A stretch of 45,845 nucleotides of DNA. Source: Lachnospiraceae bacterium. GTDB lineage: Bacteria; Bacillota; Clostridia; Lachnospirales; Lachnospiraceae. Where the stretch lies: contig JAIKZD010000038.1 of NCBI GenBank assembly GCA_024682555.1, positions 1 to 45,845 of the forward strand, given 5' to 3'. Made by a program: the position numbers and the translations under genes. How positions within the stretch are numbered: the stretch's first letter is position 1; every line of letters begins with the position of its first letter. This document shows, in pieces, positions 1 through 10,916 of this stretch. The notes below the pieces were generated by a model that saw only the letters and a list, made by a program, of their open reading frames with translations, had not been told where the DNA came from and made no database searches.

Positions 1-2895
1 TGCTGCATAGGGTTCTGCGTCGGCCCCGACGGATACCCTGCCTGTCTTGGCATTAATGGTCACGTTCTCGGGAGCAGGACCGCCCTCCGCATATTCTATT
101 GACCATTCAACAGTCTTTTTGTTTGCTGTCGCGGGTGTTATGACCGCTTTGTATGCAGCCTTTGCACCGGGTTCGATATAACCCTGTCCGGTGATCTCGA
201 TCTGTTCAACATCCTGTACTACAGTTACCCTGCAGGCTGCGCTCTTTCCGGATCCATCCTGTGCGGTACAGGTGATCATGGTGCTTCCTTTTCCTGCTGC
301 CGTTATCTTTGCCGTACGACTGTGGGTGTCCCCCACCACGGTTACCGTGGCAACCTTGGGATTTGAGCTTGTCCACCTGAATCCGATATTATCGGCCAGA
401 CAGCCCCCGCCGGGGAGTTCCGCAAGCATATCGGTATGTTCTTTCGAACTGTCTAAAAGAGTAGCTATACTGACTTCGGTTATATTCTTTTCATCCTGAA
501 TATTCAGGTCATCCTCACAGCCGAAGCAGAGCTCCGCCGCGTTTTTATCAAGGGTTATTGTTCCGACGGTACTCAGTTCCTTTACAACCCTGATCTCAAC
601 GGTATCGTATTTATTTCCGTCCGAAGCGGCACACTCTATCACAAGCGTTCCGCTCTGGCCCGGATCGGTCTTTATCCTTCCGGTTGTCTCACCTATGGAA
701 GCCTTGGAAAGGTCTCCGTCTTTATATGAGCTTATTCTCCAGAATACGTTCTGGTCAAAATCCTCGGGTAATACTCTGGCCGTAAGTGTAACGGTTCCGC
801 CCGCAAGAATAAAGGGCGGAGCTCCTATGATCTCAACCTCTTCCGATGACTTTATTCCGGACTCCCCATAGGTGGCAGAGGGATCTGCGGTAAAAATCAT
901 GGTGCTTATCTTACTTATAACGCCCATCCCGGTTACACAGGCAGCCTTGACGGTTATCCTCTTATCCGTTGTCTCTCCTGCCAGAAGATCGGCCACGGCA
1001 AGGGGGTCTTCAGGAGTGTAGATTTCTCCGGTAATGACATCACCATTCTCAACTTTGGGATTCTGTCCGTCTGTAGTGTATATAAGGATCTCCCTGTACT
1101 GATTTCCGGTATCCGCTTCACCCTGATAGGTACCGTCTCCGTTAAAATCAGCCCTGTCAAGGGATATAACAGCATCCGAAGGAACGGTGGGCCCTACTGT
1201 TACGACCTTTCCGTCTCTTGACACTGCGATCTCCACCGTCTCCTCGTCCACACCTGTCGGCGCATACAGGCTGATAACGGGAGGTGTTACGTCACCTGAG
1301 AACATCTTTGATACATCAAGGATGCCTTCGCCTATTTGCGCTGAGCCTGCCTTATTGATGCTTGATTTCAGTACCCTTTCCATGGTGTCCGGATCCACAT
1401 GTCCCATGGCGCTCATATACAGCGCACAGGCACCTGCTACCACGGGGCAGGCCATGGAGGTTCCATTCCAGGAGTCATATTTATCTTCACCGGGGATCGT
1501 TGAATATATAGCGGCTCCGGGTGCAGCTATGTCAGCCCAGCCGCCGAAATTTGAAAAGGCTGTTTTATATCCTGCCGGATAAACGGCCGACACCGATATC
1601 ACGTGATCATAGCAGGCAGGATAGGACCTTAAATTTGAGTGCTCATTACCCATGGCGGCGCAGATGGTAACCCCGCTTTCATAGGCTGCATTTATTGCCT
1701 CCCGGACTACTTCGGTATAGCCCGGACCACCCAGACTCATGTTTATGATATCCGCTATAGGATCATTGTTTCTTTCATAGTGAGCATCATCACCGGCACC
1801 TGTCAGTTCGTATCCTGATACCAGATATATAGCTCTTGCAATATCACCATCGTCAAACAGATCGTTTTCATCGGATGCGCGGATGCCCAGGATAGAAACG
1901 CCGGGTGCAACACCCGCACCGCCCAATCCGTTCCCGGCAATGGCGCCTATGATACCTGCCACATGAGTTCCGTGCCCATTCTGATCATCAGTCCCCCAGC
2001 CTATATTCTCAAGGGTAACCTTGCCCGCAAGATCCTCATGATCCGCATAAACACCTGTATCTATAACAGCTACCCTGATATTCTCGCTTCCGATGGTGAC
2101 CCCCCAGGCCCCGTAGGAATTGATCATATCGTGCATCCACTGATAATTAGGGTCGGTGGGCTTAAGGGCAGGGTCATTAAAATCGTACCCGTCCGGATCT
2201 GTTATATCAAACCAGGTGGTCATCTGAGGCACATCGCCCATAAGGGAATCCTCGTCTTCGGATACAACGGGTTCCTCTACGGGGATGATGTAATTCGGTT
2301 CTACCGCCGGAATATTGATGTCCGGATCCGCACCGGCGCTGACCGCCTCGGGAACCGTCAGTTCCGACCCTGCAAGTGATATTGTGGCAACCATGAAGGA
2401 ATACCTGATAAGCTCTCCGCCATATGCCTCGGCGATCATCTGCGCATGTGCTCTGGAATCCGCAATACAGATAACTTCATTCTCAACATAATCAACACCG
2501 GGAGTTCCGGCATTAACTTCCTCTACCGCGTTATTTTCCTGTACGCCGGCCTTTATCCTAAGCTCGAGCTCCGTGAGCTGATAATCCTCCGGCATTCCGT
2601 TTATACCTTCGGGAAGTTGTGATCCGTCTGCATCCGTTGTATCTGTTGTCCCGGCTGCATCAGTTGTTTCTGCCGGTTCCGGTTCTGCAGATCCCTGCAC
2701 ATCTTCTGCAGGCTCCGCGGAAGTCACGGTTTCTGTGGGATCTGAGGATTCATTTCCCGCCAGAACATCGGCTTCATCGAGTTCCGTTAATACTGTCTGT
2801 CCGCCGTCCATGGCATAAATACTGCTGCCACCCGTGCCCATAACCATGGCAAAGGAAAGCAGCACAGCCAAAAGCATCTTCATTCTCTTCTTCAT
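1..2895 (-). CDS. Secreted subtilisin-like (S8) serine protease with Ig-like C-terminal domains, 3' end outside the window
   Basis: I read this frame codon by codon from ATG 2895 to the window edge and found no stop in 965 codons; the C-terminus lies beyond position 1. A signal peptide (residues 1-27, KKRMK then a hydrophobic core ending SIYA) is followed by an acidic Glu/Thr/Pro-rich stretch to about residue 75 and a propeptide-like region to about 190. The S8 catalytic triad is complete: Asp279 in AVIDTGV, His308 in HGTHVAG and Ser480 in GTSMACP, with oxyanion Asn417 in AAMGNE. Beyond about residue 510 there is a chitobiase-like YTTDGQNP segment and at least two bacterial Ig-like (Big_2) repeats, for example FRWTSSNPKVATV. 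The start follows GGAGG with a 6-nt gap. An extracellular endoprotease is the likely role; the substrate is unknown. The decayed gene upstream is a close paralogue. Confidence 0.93.
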   Translation of the reverse strand, partial: MKKRMKMLLAVLLSFAMVMGTGGSSIYAMDGGQTVLTELDEADVLAGNESSDPTETVTSAEPAEDVQGSAEPEPAETTDAAGTTDTTDADGSQLPEGINGMPEDYQLTELELRIKAGVQENNAVEEVNAGTPGVDYVENEVICIADSRAHAQMIAEAYGGELIRYSFMVATISLAGSELTVPEAVSAGADPDINIPAVEPNYIIPVEEPVVSEDEDSLMGDVPQMTTWFDITDPDGYDFNDPALKPTDPNYQWMHDMINSYGAWGVTIGSENIRVAVIDTGVYADHEDLAGKVTLENIGWGTDDQNGHGTHVAGIIGAIAGNGLGGAGVAPGVSILGIRASDENDLFDDGDIARAIYLVSGYELTGAGDDAHYERNNDPIADIINMSLGGPGYTEVVREAINAAYESGVTICAAMGNEHSNLRSYPACYDHVISVSAVYPAGYKTAFSNFGGWADIAAPGAAIYSTIPGEDKYDSWNGTSMACPVVAGACALYMSAMGHVDPDTMERVLKSSINKAGSAQIGEGILDVSKMFSGDVTPPVISLYAPTGVDEETVEIAVSRDGKVVTVGPTVPSDAVISLDRADFNGDGTYQGEADTGNQYREILIYTTDGQNPKVENGDVITGEIYTPEDPLAVADLLAGETTDKRITVKAACVTGMGVISKISTMIFTADPSATYGESGIKSSEEVEIIGAPPFILAGGTVTLTARVLPEDFDQNVFWRISSYKDGDLSKASIGETTGRIKTDPGQSGTLVIECAASDGNKYDTVEIRVVKELSTVGTITLDKNAAELCFGCEDDLNIQDEKNITEVSIATLLDSSKEHTDMLAELPGGGCLADNIGFRWTSSNPKVATVTVVGDTHSRTAKITAAGKGSTMITCTAQDGSGKSAACRVTVVQDVEQIEITGQGYIEPGAKAAYKAVITPATANKKTVEWSIEYAEGGPAPENVTINAKTGRVSVGADAEPYAA

Positions 2896-3354
2896 ACTGT
2901 GCCTCCTTATCTCTATGATCTTATGCCGTAAACATCCTTATCTCCGTGATCTTATGCCGTCCGTATTTAACTGACCGGCTCGGTGTCCGTTCCTGTGGCT
3001 GTCCCTGTCTATGGCTCGGTGTCCGCCCCTGAAGAACCGATCCGGGAATCCCGAAAATCCTCTCTCGATCGATCCTGATCAGTACTGCATAAAAAGCATT
3101 ATAAACAGGCTTTTATTTTACTCTCCTGCTCTTTGTAAGTCAATTTCATAAGAGGATGTGGCACGCTGTTTTATTGATTTTTTGATGGACTTTTTGATGA
3201 TCCGGCTAACGCATTTTTAAACTCATATAATCTGACTAATGCGTTTTTAGGATCATAGCAAATGATAAGGGCCTGCAATTCACGGTCCCGGGTTTTACGG
3301 AGTATCTGAAGAGGGTGAGGGGGGAATGAACACTTTTTCTATGATATTAATTGA
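2896..3354. other. Gene-free stretch upstream of the S8 gene with three short direct repeats
   Basis: No convincing gene is visible. Three direct-repeat pairs are. A 25-bp unit ending GATCTTATGCCGT occurs at 2905-2929 and 2936-2960. GGCTCGGTGTCCG occurs at 2977-2989 and 3013-3025. CTAAYGCRTTTTTA occurs at 3206-3219 and 3236-3249, a 30-bp period. The last pair lies where upstream regulatory sites of the minus-strand protease gene could be. I found no clean -35/-10 pair for that gene. Confidence 0.45.
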
Positions 3355-3384
3355 CAAGGAGACAGGAACAATCCTGTCTCCTTG
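3355..3384 (-). terminator. Hairpin terminator after the decayed S8 gene
   Basis: A perfect 13-bp inverted repeat (CAAGGAGACAGGA and its complement) with a 4-nt loop starts about 37 nt beyond the last stop codon of the minus-strand pseudogene. The following T-run is poor, so termination efficiency is uncertain. Confidence 0.6.
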
Positions 3385-3421
3385 TATTCATATGTATAAG
3401 TGTTTCTATATACTGCCGGGA

Positions 3422-5743
3422 TTACTCAACCCTAATATTGAAGCTTCCCTTAACACCGCTGCCATCATTTGCCTTCATGGTGATCGTAGCAGTGCCTTTG
3501 TGACCGGTCGAAACGATAAGGCTTCCGTTATTATAATATGCGCTTGCTACGGAAGGATTGCTACTCGTAACTGTCGGTGTCACTTTAGGTGACATTAGAT
3601 AACCCGAATAATAACATAATACTTTCCAATTACTATTATATAGATTATAAACACGATACTCCCGGAAGCCTGTAACAAGACTCAATTTGTACGGCCCCAC
3701 CAATTAAAGCCATACAATCCAATGCTTTTTGCTAAATCACCGATCGTGTATCTTATCAAAGCCCTGGATCCTGATCCATCCGTTGCTTCCGCACTAACAC
3801 TTGCCACATACATATAATCCGTATATACTTTCTTACCATCGACCAACTCGGGTCCAGTACTAGATGGAAGTTTTCTTACTCCGAATCTGTTACAGCTGTC
3901 ATAAATAGCCTGACTTCCCGCAGTAACCTTCCCATTTTTCATCACGAAAAGCTTCTTGTCCTTAAGAAGTCGATCCGTCTCATCAGTATCATCGTAAATG
4001 GTATCAATCCTATCCAGAATATAACCAGCCGAATCTAAATATGTCACTCTTTTTAATATCTGTATTTTGTAATCCCATTCAACATTCTTTTCAGATGGAT
4101 CCCCATAAGTATTACCGTAAGCAACCAATGTCGTTGCTGATTTCCCATATCCGATAGTTTCAATTAAATCATCCGCAGGCTGCAAACGTATATTAGATAC
4201 CGGAACAAGCACATTAACCGTAATTGATGCTTTCTTATTGGACCCGTCATTTGCTGTTGCGGTAATAGTGGTCTTACCGGCGCTTAATCCGGTAACCATT
4301 ACAGTCTTACCACCGTCTGTGGATTCTAAGATGGCTACTTTTTCGTTGCTTGATGACCAGCTTATAAGATCCTGGTTAGGGATTGTACTATCAACAATTG
4401 CCTTAAGAGTTATAACCTGTTCGTTCTTATCCTCATCAGGTCTCTCTATGGCATTGGTAAATAGCTGAACCGACTTTAGATTGTGATTCCTCTTTCATAT
4501 GCCAGATTGATTGCTTCCTGAAAAGTAGCCTCATATTGGGGGCCTCCCATGCTCATATTGATTATATCTGCTCGTCGGATTCATCTTTTTCGGTATATAT
4601 TTCATTCCAGTTTTCATCTTCATAACCGGCCACATAATTTACCGCTCGAACAAGATTACCTGTAGAAAAAAACCAAACCTTTTCTTTATCATCCCAGCTA
4701 TCTGTGCGAAGCGAAAGAATATTCACACCGGGTGCTACTCCGGCGCCGCCCTCACCATTACCTGCTGTCGCTGCTATAATGCCTGCAACATGAGTTCCGT
4801 GCTCTCCAGTTGGGCCATCTCCAGAAGCATGATCATCACGATCGTCATTAACTATACCCGGAACAACCGTCACACGTCCGGCAAGATCATTATGGGTTTC
4901 TAAAACACCCGAATCGATCACGGCAACCGTAACCTGATCGCTTCCTGTTGTTACGCCCCAGGCCCCGTAAGTGTTTATCATATCATGCATCCACTGATAA
5001 TTCTGGCTGGTCGGATCAAGCGCAGGGTCATTATATCCATAATCACCTGCGGGATCCGTGATGTCAAACCAGGTTGTCATCTCAGGTGAATCACCCATAA
5101 GGGAATCATCTGATTCATCTGGTATTATCGGTTCTTCAACAGGAATAATGTAATTCGGTTCTACTACAGGTATATTATTATCCGGATCTGAACCAATCTC
5201 TACTGCCTCTTCCACCGTAATTCCGGTTTTCGCAAGCGAGATATTGGCTACACCAAAAGCATATCTGATAAGCTCACCGCCATATGCCTCAGCGATCATC
5301 TCGGCATGAGCCTGTGAATCAGCAAGACAGAAAACCTCATCTGCGGCATAGTCGATCCCCGGGATCTTTCCTCTTACTTCGTCCGCAACATTATGCTCCA
5401 GAACATCAGCCTTAATATTCTGCTCTGTCTCGGAAAGCAGGTAATCCTCAGGCATTCCGTTCACACCTTCCGGAAGGTCAGCCTCTGTCGCTTCCGGCTC
5501 TTCTGCCTTATCTTCAGCTTCTGTTCCCTCAAGAACATCCGTCTCTGAAGAAACCGGTGCTTCAAGTATTTCTCCATCCGACGCTTTATCCTCATCGGAA
5601 AGATCCGTTTCATCCATCACAGCCACAGCTGTGTCATCTGTGTTCTAATCGATCGTCTCAGCAAAAACCGCACTGCCGTTGCCACCAAGTATCATCGCGG
5701 CAGTTAACAGCATTGCCAGACCTTTTGTCATTCTGTTCTTCAT
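3422..5743 (-). pseudogene. Decayed S8 subtilisin-like protease, paralogue of the intact gene downstream
   Basis: The reading starts at ATG 5743 with a signal peptide matching the intact S8 gene. An in-frame TAG follows at codon 33 (5645-5647). The frame then stays open to about 4562 and retains propeptide, Asp (AVIDSGV) and His (HGTHVAG). A one-base shift near 4575 moves the continuation (ADIINMSMGGPQYEATFQEAINLAYERG) into another frame. At about 4480 the homology jumps directly to an Ig-like region (SWSSSNEKVAI), so the segment with oxyanion Asn and catalytic Ser is missing, roughly 1.3 kb relative to the paralogue. A further shift near 3700 separates the last Ig-like repeat (ending SFNIRVE). 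With one nonsense codon, two shifts and loss of the nucleophile, no active protease can be made. The N-terminal part from about 5626 could still be translated from an internal start, but I see no reason to expect it. Confidence 0.88.
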
Positions 5744-5882
5744 ATCCGTCCTCTAGATTTCAGTATTACCCTTTATATCTACCCGAAACTCGCTGTATAT
5801 TATACATGAAAAAGGGATAAAAAAGGTAAGTTGATTTTAATCCGTGCGTGTCACAATGTCAAGAGAATGTGACGTTTTAACA

Positions 5883-5912
5883 TTGACATCACAACGCCAA
5901 AAATAGTATAAT
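5883..5912 (+). promoter_or_regulatory. Sigma-70-type promoter of the first C1 protease gene
   Basis: Consensus TTGACA (5883-5888) and TATAAT (5907-5912) are separated by 18 bp. The spacer has a CCAAAAATAG block resembling CCAAAAAGAG in the promoter of the second C1 gene. An imperfect inverted repeat TCACA...TGTGA lies just upstream (about 5850-5872) and may be an operator. The leader to ATG 6042 is about 120 nt. Confidence 0.8.
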
Positions 5913-6041
5913 CAAACAACCATCTGATCATTTTCCGGACAGATTTTTCACAATGAACTACCGGCATCCGGACAAAGTCGCATGGAGTTTTCCGTTGAAG
6001 TAATATATAGTTGAATATTTATAAGATAAGGAGAAGTACAC

Positions 6042-9000
6042 ATGAAGATCAGGATGACAAGATTACTGGCAATGCTACTGGCTGTTACCATGATCCTTTG
6101 CGGTAATGTAAATACCGTTTATGGTCTTGAGGCAGATGCAGGCTCAACCGGCATCATAACAGCGGATATGACAGACGAAACGGAGCCCGCAGAAGTTCCG
6201 GACGCTGCTGATGCTGTAACGTATGATCAGGGGTCCGTCACGGAACCGGGTACCGTCATATCAGACAGCGACCCGGAAAAAACCGCGGATGAAACGGAAA
6301 CCACCGGTGAGTCTGACCCTGCAGGATCGGATCTTACTGAGGCCGAACCAGCAGAGTCCGATAAGGACGAGCTTGAAGCCGTTTCCGCTCATACATCCAG
6401 ACCTGAATCTGACGATACAGATACCTCTTTGAAGAAATCAGACGAGGCCGATACGGATGAGCTGACTGCCTTAAATATTGATATCGATACGGATGAAACC
6501 CAAAAAGGCACCGGATACAGACCGATGCCCGGTGAAAAAGAAGTCCCTGTCCTTGATGATGATATAGACTATAAGACCTTAAAGGATGACCTTATCGAAG
6601 GGGATGAGCCTTTTGATGATGAGCTTCTGGGGGTTGCCGATCAGGCGATCGGAGCCACTTCAAAAGACCGCTCATTTCCATATTCATATATTGATGAGGA
6701 CGAGATAATCTCATATCTGACAACGTATTATCCGGATACGAGGGATCAGGGCGATGAAGGAACCTGCTGGGCACATTCAGCTATCGCAATGGCTGAATTC
6801 AATATGATCTCTCACGGAATGAAAGACAAAAGCGTTGACTTCAGTGAGATGCATCTTTCCTACTGGGCATATACACAGGGAACCCCTGGGGTCGCAGGTG
6901 ATACGGGCGACCGTATCCAATACCTTGGAGGCGGCAATTATGGAAATTCCATTTACGGCCTCGGCGGAAACACTTATCTGGCAGCCGTTACACTTATGCA
7001 GCGTAGGGGAGTTGCCGAAGAATCAAAGTATCCCTACAGTGATATAGTAAACTATCCTAATTCTCCCGGACTCGCCCCTTCAACCGAAAGAGATAATACT
7101 GCATATTTAAAGAACGCATATATGATCAGCCGCAAGAACCGGCAGCTGGTAAAAGACGCGATACTTAAAAACGGTCTGGTTGGCATGAGTTTTGCCAGCT
7201 ACAACGACTTTATCAATGATGATACTTCGTCATATTATTGCCCATATACTACTGATACAAATCATGCAGTATGCATAGTAGGATGGGATGATGATTATCC
7301 AAAAGAGAACTTTGATTACTATGGCATGAAGCCGTCAAAAAACGGCGCATGGCTTGTCCGCAACAGCTGGGATACCAATACCAGAATAGATTATGACTCA
7401 TATTTCTGGATCTCCTACGAAGATATGTCCATGACTGATGTCTGGGTATATGAGATGATGGATCCCACCGATCCGGATTTTGACAATAATTACTTCTACG
7501 ATTCCCAGAATCATTGGCTGGACTATGATAGCAGGGTGGATAAGAGTGCAAACATATATAAAGTAAACGGCGAATTGGACTACGAAACGATACAGGCAGT
7601 TGCACTTGATCTTACATGGCATGATGCCCCAAAGATCGGTTATACGATAGATATCTACACAAATGTTGATCCCGCAAAAGGTCCTGAGAGTGGCCAAAGG
7701 GCTGTTGCGGCCGAAACAAAAGGTACTTTCGATCTTGGCGGTTTCTACACCATCCCCTTAAAGACCCCGGTCACTGTCGCAAAGGATTCATACTATTCGA
7801 TAGTGGTAAAGCTCAGTGACAAAACCTCTGTCAATTACGAGACGTTAATCGGCTGGTATGATAAATTCAATCAAAGCATGGGATTAGGTGACAATCAGAG
7901 CTTTATATTCCGGAATGGTAAGTGGACCGATTTTTATGATATCAGCTCTTACGACCAATACGGAAATATCTGGGAGGGAAATCTTATCATTCATGCGCTT
8001 ACCTCAAACGGTGCGTGCGACGGTACTGTCACTATCAGGGGTACAGATGTTACTGTCACAGACGGCAAAAAACAACTGAACTTCAATAACAACGATAAAG
8101 TGGGCACAGCCAAGACTCTGACCGTTACCGCTGTTGATGGAACCGGAACTGATATTTCGGGCAGTGTTTCATGGCATAGTGAGGACCGTATGGTTGCAAC
8201 CGTGGAAAACGGCAAGGTTACCGCTGTAGGAAACGGCGAAACAAAGATCTATGCATATGTAGGAAGTCCCGATAATGCAAAGTTCAGAGACGAATGTACG
8301 GTCAGTGTAAACCTTACAGAACATTCGGTAACGTTTAACGCAAACGGCGGATCGTTTTCAGAAACAGATGAAAAGGGTGAAGTGAAATACTATGAAACGA
8401 TGATCAAAAAGGTTTGTACCGGTGGAAAAGTCGCTATCAAGGAACCCAAAAGAGCAAATTATATATTCAACGGTTGGGTAAAGGCCGGCACCGGCGAATC
8501 ATTCATCCCCGAAGATACAGAGATCACCGGAGACATGGTCATTCAGGCCAAATGGACCCTCGCAAATCAGTGCGAAGCTCCCACCATCAGTCCGGCACCC
8601 GGCACAGAGTTGCATAAGGGCGATCAGATCGTACTCTCCGGGACAAAGGATACGCTTATCTATTATACGGAAAATGATACAACGCCTAATACAACAAGTA
8701 CGCTTTACACGGAACCGATCATAGTACGCAGGACAGGCCAAATCACCATAAAGGCCATTGCAGTAAAGGCTGATTTTGAAACCAGCGAGATGAGTGAGGC
8801 CACTTATAGTGTCACCCGTGATATCGATGCCGAATGGGGGGATATTATTGATGCGGACAAAAATGACAGTCAGACCGGCAAAGACGGAACAGGCGGTCCG
8901 GTAAAGATCCCTGACGGTCTGTGGGTGGCAGAAGCCAGCTATGCGAAATCCGTAGCCTACACCGGATCAAATATCACCTTCCCCGGCCTCAGGGTATATC

Positions 9001-10847
9001 ATGGCAATAAGCGGCTGCATGAAAACGTGGATTATACAGTTTCCTACAGCAATAATAAGAATACTTCCGAAGGGGTCGCAGAGGCAAAGAAACCGACCAT
9101 CACGGTAAAGGGTAAAGGGAATTACACAGGACAGGATAAAAAGACCTTTGAGATCACAAAGGTAAGTTTAGCTTCCGACAATACAGATATCACGGTGGCG
9201 GACATAACAGAATCAACGACCGGAAAAGCCGTAAAGCCGGCACCTGAGATCTATTATAAGCTTGATGATGGTACCAGTATACAGTTAAAGAACAACACAG
9301 ACTTCAGCTGTGCATATACAGGCGGTGATTTCACGACACCCGGCGATCATAATATCAAAGTAACCGGAAAGGGCAATTTTAAAGGCGAGCGCACTGTAAA
9401 ACTAACGCTCAGACCATCAAACGGACCGGTCTCGATCTCAAAAGCCACTTTAACGGGATTCCAGGCTAAAATAACGATGGATCCCACAAAGACCTCGTAT
9501 GAGCAGCCTGCTACACTGAAACTGATCGTTAACAAACAGGAGGTTTCTTCAGGTTGTTACAGTATCAGCTATAAAAACAATACTCAGGCAGGCACCGCCA
9601 CATTTACGGCTACAGGTATACTGGGAAAGAATTATACAGGAAGCATCAGCAAGACCTTTAAGATCGAACCGATAACTTTCAACGCTGCAAATATCAGGGT
9701 CGAATCCGGTTTCAATGACAGCGTTACCTGGAATACTGATGCTGAGGCGGCAGGTATGATAGAACAGGAGCCTGTTCTTAAATATGGTACCACACAGCTT
9801 GTCAAGGGAACGGACTATGAGCTCTCATACAAGAACAACGACAAAGCCGGGAATGCAACTATGACAATGACCGGAAAGGGCATGTATAAGGGAAGCTTCT
9901 CCAAAACCTTCAAGATTGAGGCGTATCCGATCCTTACGAATAATAATGCTTTCAAGATAACCGAAACATCGATGACAGGGGAAACAAAAGACTATACAGC
10001 TAATGGTATTAAAAACTCATTACTGTCTTATCCGGCAAACAGGACATCCTCCGGCGCATTCCCGAAGCTTTCAATATCATTTGGAAGTTTATCACTGACT
10101 GAAGGCAAGGATTATACCCTGTCCTACAAAAATAACAAAAAATACTATAGTATGTTCGATTATCCAAACACTTATTTCTATTCTTATAAAAAATACTGGC
10201 CGCAGGTTACAATAACCGGAAAAGGTGCATATAAGGGTACTCTCTTGGTCTATTATAATATGAACGGTTTTACAGACCTCTCAAAAGCGGTCGTAACGGC
10301 TCCCGATCTCATAAGGAGCAACAAGAAGAGTAAGAGCCTGTTCTCAACACCTGTTGTTACATATAACGGTATAAAGCTTAAGGCAGGAACCGATTATCAT
10401 AAGGAATACATTTACCGCTATGCCGTAGATACCGTACTTTCAAGCGGCGCGGTGAGAAAGGCGGGCACGGAAGTCTTCGCAGAAGATATCCTTAAGGAAG
10501 GCGCCTCAACGTGGATCAATGTGACTGTTCAAAACGCAGGTGGCACCAAAGCTACAGGAGTATATGCCGTCAAGGCTGGAAGCGTTGCCAAGGCAACCGT
10601 AAAGGTCAATGACGGCAAGCCCTATGAATATACCGGCAACCCGGTATGTCCCCGTAAAGCCGATCTCACGGTTACCATTGGAAAGACCGAACTGAATGCG
10701 ACGGATTACGATATAGTCGGATATTCAGGCAACGAAAAGGCCGGAACCGCCAAACTGACGATCCGCGGAAAAGGTGACTACTGCGGCGAGAAGACCCAGT
10801 CCTTCACCATCGGTCAGCGGAAGTTTTTGTGGTGGACCGCAAACTGA
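6042..10847 (+). CDS. Giant secreted papain-like (C1) cysteine protease with Ig-like repeats, copy 1
   Basis: A 1601-residue exported protein. Residues 1-28 are a signal peptide and 30-190 a very acidic Glu/Asp/Thr linker. The C1 peptidase domain spans about 215-465, with oxyanion Gln236 and nucleophile Cys242 in DQGDEGTCWAHSA, His408 in NHAVCIVGW and Asn441 in VRNSWD. A beta-rich 'lectin-like' region follows (about 475-650), as is usual for clostridial C1 proteases. Next come a Big_2-type domain (660-755), a Listeria/Bacteroides FNANGG...FNGWVK repeat (757-840), a chitobiase-like domain (845-925), and about six to seven Ig-like repeats built on GxDYxxSYKNN...GKGxYxG...FKI (950-1595). The protein ends in RKFLWWTAN. 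There is no LPXTG motif, SLH domain or C-terminal membrane helix, so attachment to the cell is unclear. AAGGAG lies 8 nt before ATG. It is paralogous to the gene at 11656. Confidence 0.95.
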   Translation: MKIRMTRLLAMLLAVTMILCGNVNTVYGLEADAGSTGIITADMTDETEPAEVPDAADAVTYDQGSVTEPGTVISDSDPEKTADETETTGESDPAGSDLTEAEPAESDKDELEAVSAHTSRPESDDTDTSLKKSDEADTDELTALNIDIDTDETQKGTGYRPMPGEKEVPVLDDDIDYKTLKDDLIEGDEPFDDELLGVADQAIGATSKDRSFPYSYIDEDEIISYLTTYYPDTRDQGDEGTCWAHSAIAMAEFNMISHGMKDKSVDFSEMHLSYWAYTQGTPGVAGDTGDRIQYLGGGNYGNSIYGLGGNTYLAAVTLMQRRGVAEESKYPYSDIVNYPNSPGLAPSTERDNTAYLKNAYMISRKNRQLVKDAILKNGLVGMSFASYNDFINDDTSSYYCPYTTDTNHAVCIVGWDDDYPKENFDYYGMKPSKNGAWLVRNSWDTNTRIDYDSYFWISYEDMSMTDVWVYEMMDPTDPDFDNNYFYDSQNHWLDYDSRVDKSANIYKVNGELDYETIQAVALDLTWHDAPKIGYTIDIYTNVDPAKGPESGQRAVAAETKGTFDLGGFYTIPLKTPVTVAKDSYYSIVVKLSDKTSVNYETLIGWYDKFNQSMGLGDNQSFIFRNGKWTDFYDISSYDQYGNIWEGNLIIHALTSNGACDGTVTIRGTDVTVTDGKKQLNFNNNDKVGTAKTLTVTAVDGTGTDISGSVSWHSEDRMVATVENGKVTAVGNGETKIYAYVGSPDNAKFRDECTVSVNLTEHSVTFNANGGSFSETDEKGEVKYYETMIKKVCTGGKVAIKEPKRANYIFNGWVKAGTGESFIPEDTEITGDMVIQAKWTLANQCEAPTISPAPGTELHKGDQIVLSGTKDTLIYYTENDTTPNTTSTLYTEPIIVRRTGQITIKAIAVKADFETSEMSEATYSVTRDIDAEWGDIIDADKNDSQTGKDGTGGPVKIPDGLWVAEASYAKSVAYTGSNITFPGLRVYHGNKRLHENVDYTVSYSNNKNTSEGVAEAKKPTITVKGKGNYTGQDKKTFEITKVSLASDNTDITVADITESTTGKAVKPAPEIYYKLDDGTSIQLKNNTDFSCAYTGGDFTTPGDHNIKVTGKGNFKGERTVKLTLRPSNGPVSISKATLTGFQAKITMDPTKTSYEQPATLKLIVNKQEVSSGCYSISYKNNTQAGTATFTATGILGKNYTGSISKTFKIEPITFNAANIRVESGFNDSVTWNTDAEAAGMIEQEPVLKYGTTQLVKGTDYELSYKNNDKAGNATMTMTGKGMYKGSFSKTFKIEAYPILTNNNAFKITETSMTGETKDYTANGIKNSLLSYPANRTSSGAFPKLSISFGSLSLTEGKDYTLSYKNNKKYYSMFDYPNTYFYSYKKYWPQVTITGKGAYKGTLLVYYNMNGFTDLSKAVVTAPDLIRSNKKSKSLFSTPVVTYNGIKLKAGTDYHKEYIYRYAVDTVLSSGAVRKAGTEVFAEDILKEGASTWINVTVQNAGGTKATGVYAVKAGSVAKATVKVNDGKPYEYTGNPVCPRKADLTVTIGKTELNATDYDIVGYSGNEKAGTAKLTIRGKGDYCGEKTQSFTIGQRKFLWWTAN

Positions 10848-10880
10848 CAGATTCCGGTAAATACAATACTATGTAATACA

Positions 10881-10907
10881 AAGGGACGCCTAACCGGCGT
10901 CCCTTTT
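10881..10907. terminator. Bidirectional hairpin terminator between C1 protease and yoeB
   Basis: AAGGGACGCC and its exact complement form a 10-bp stem with a 5-nt loop, followed by TTTT on the plus strand and preceded by AAA for the minus strand. It lies 34 nt after the protease stop and 10 nt before the end of the convergent toxin gene. Confidence 0.85.
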
Positions 10908-10916
10908 CGTTAATGT

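Noticed and set aside
3326..3592. Plus-strand 88-residue frame
   Set aside because: It overlaps the end of the decayed S8 gene and its terminator and has no ribosome site or recognisable sequence.
5645..5647. In-frame TAG in the second S8 gene as a recoded codon (e.g. pyrrolysine)
   Set aside because: The gene also has two one-base shifts and lacks the catalytic Ser region, so decay explains the stop; no other TAG-containing intact gene was seen.
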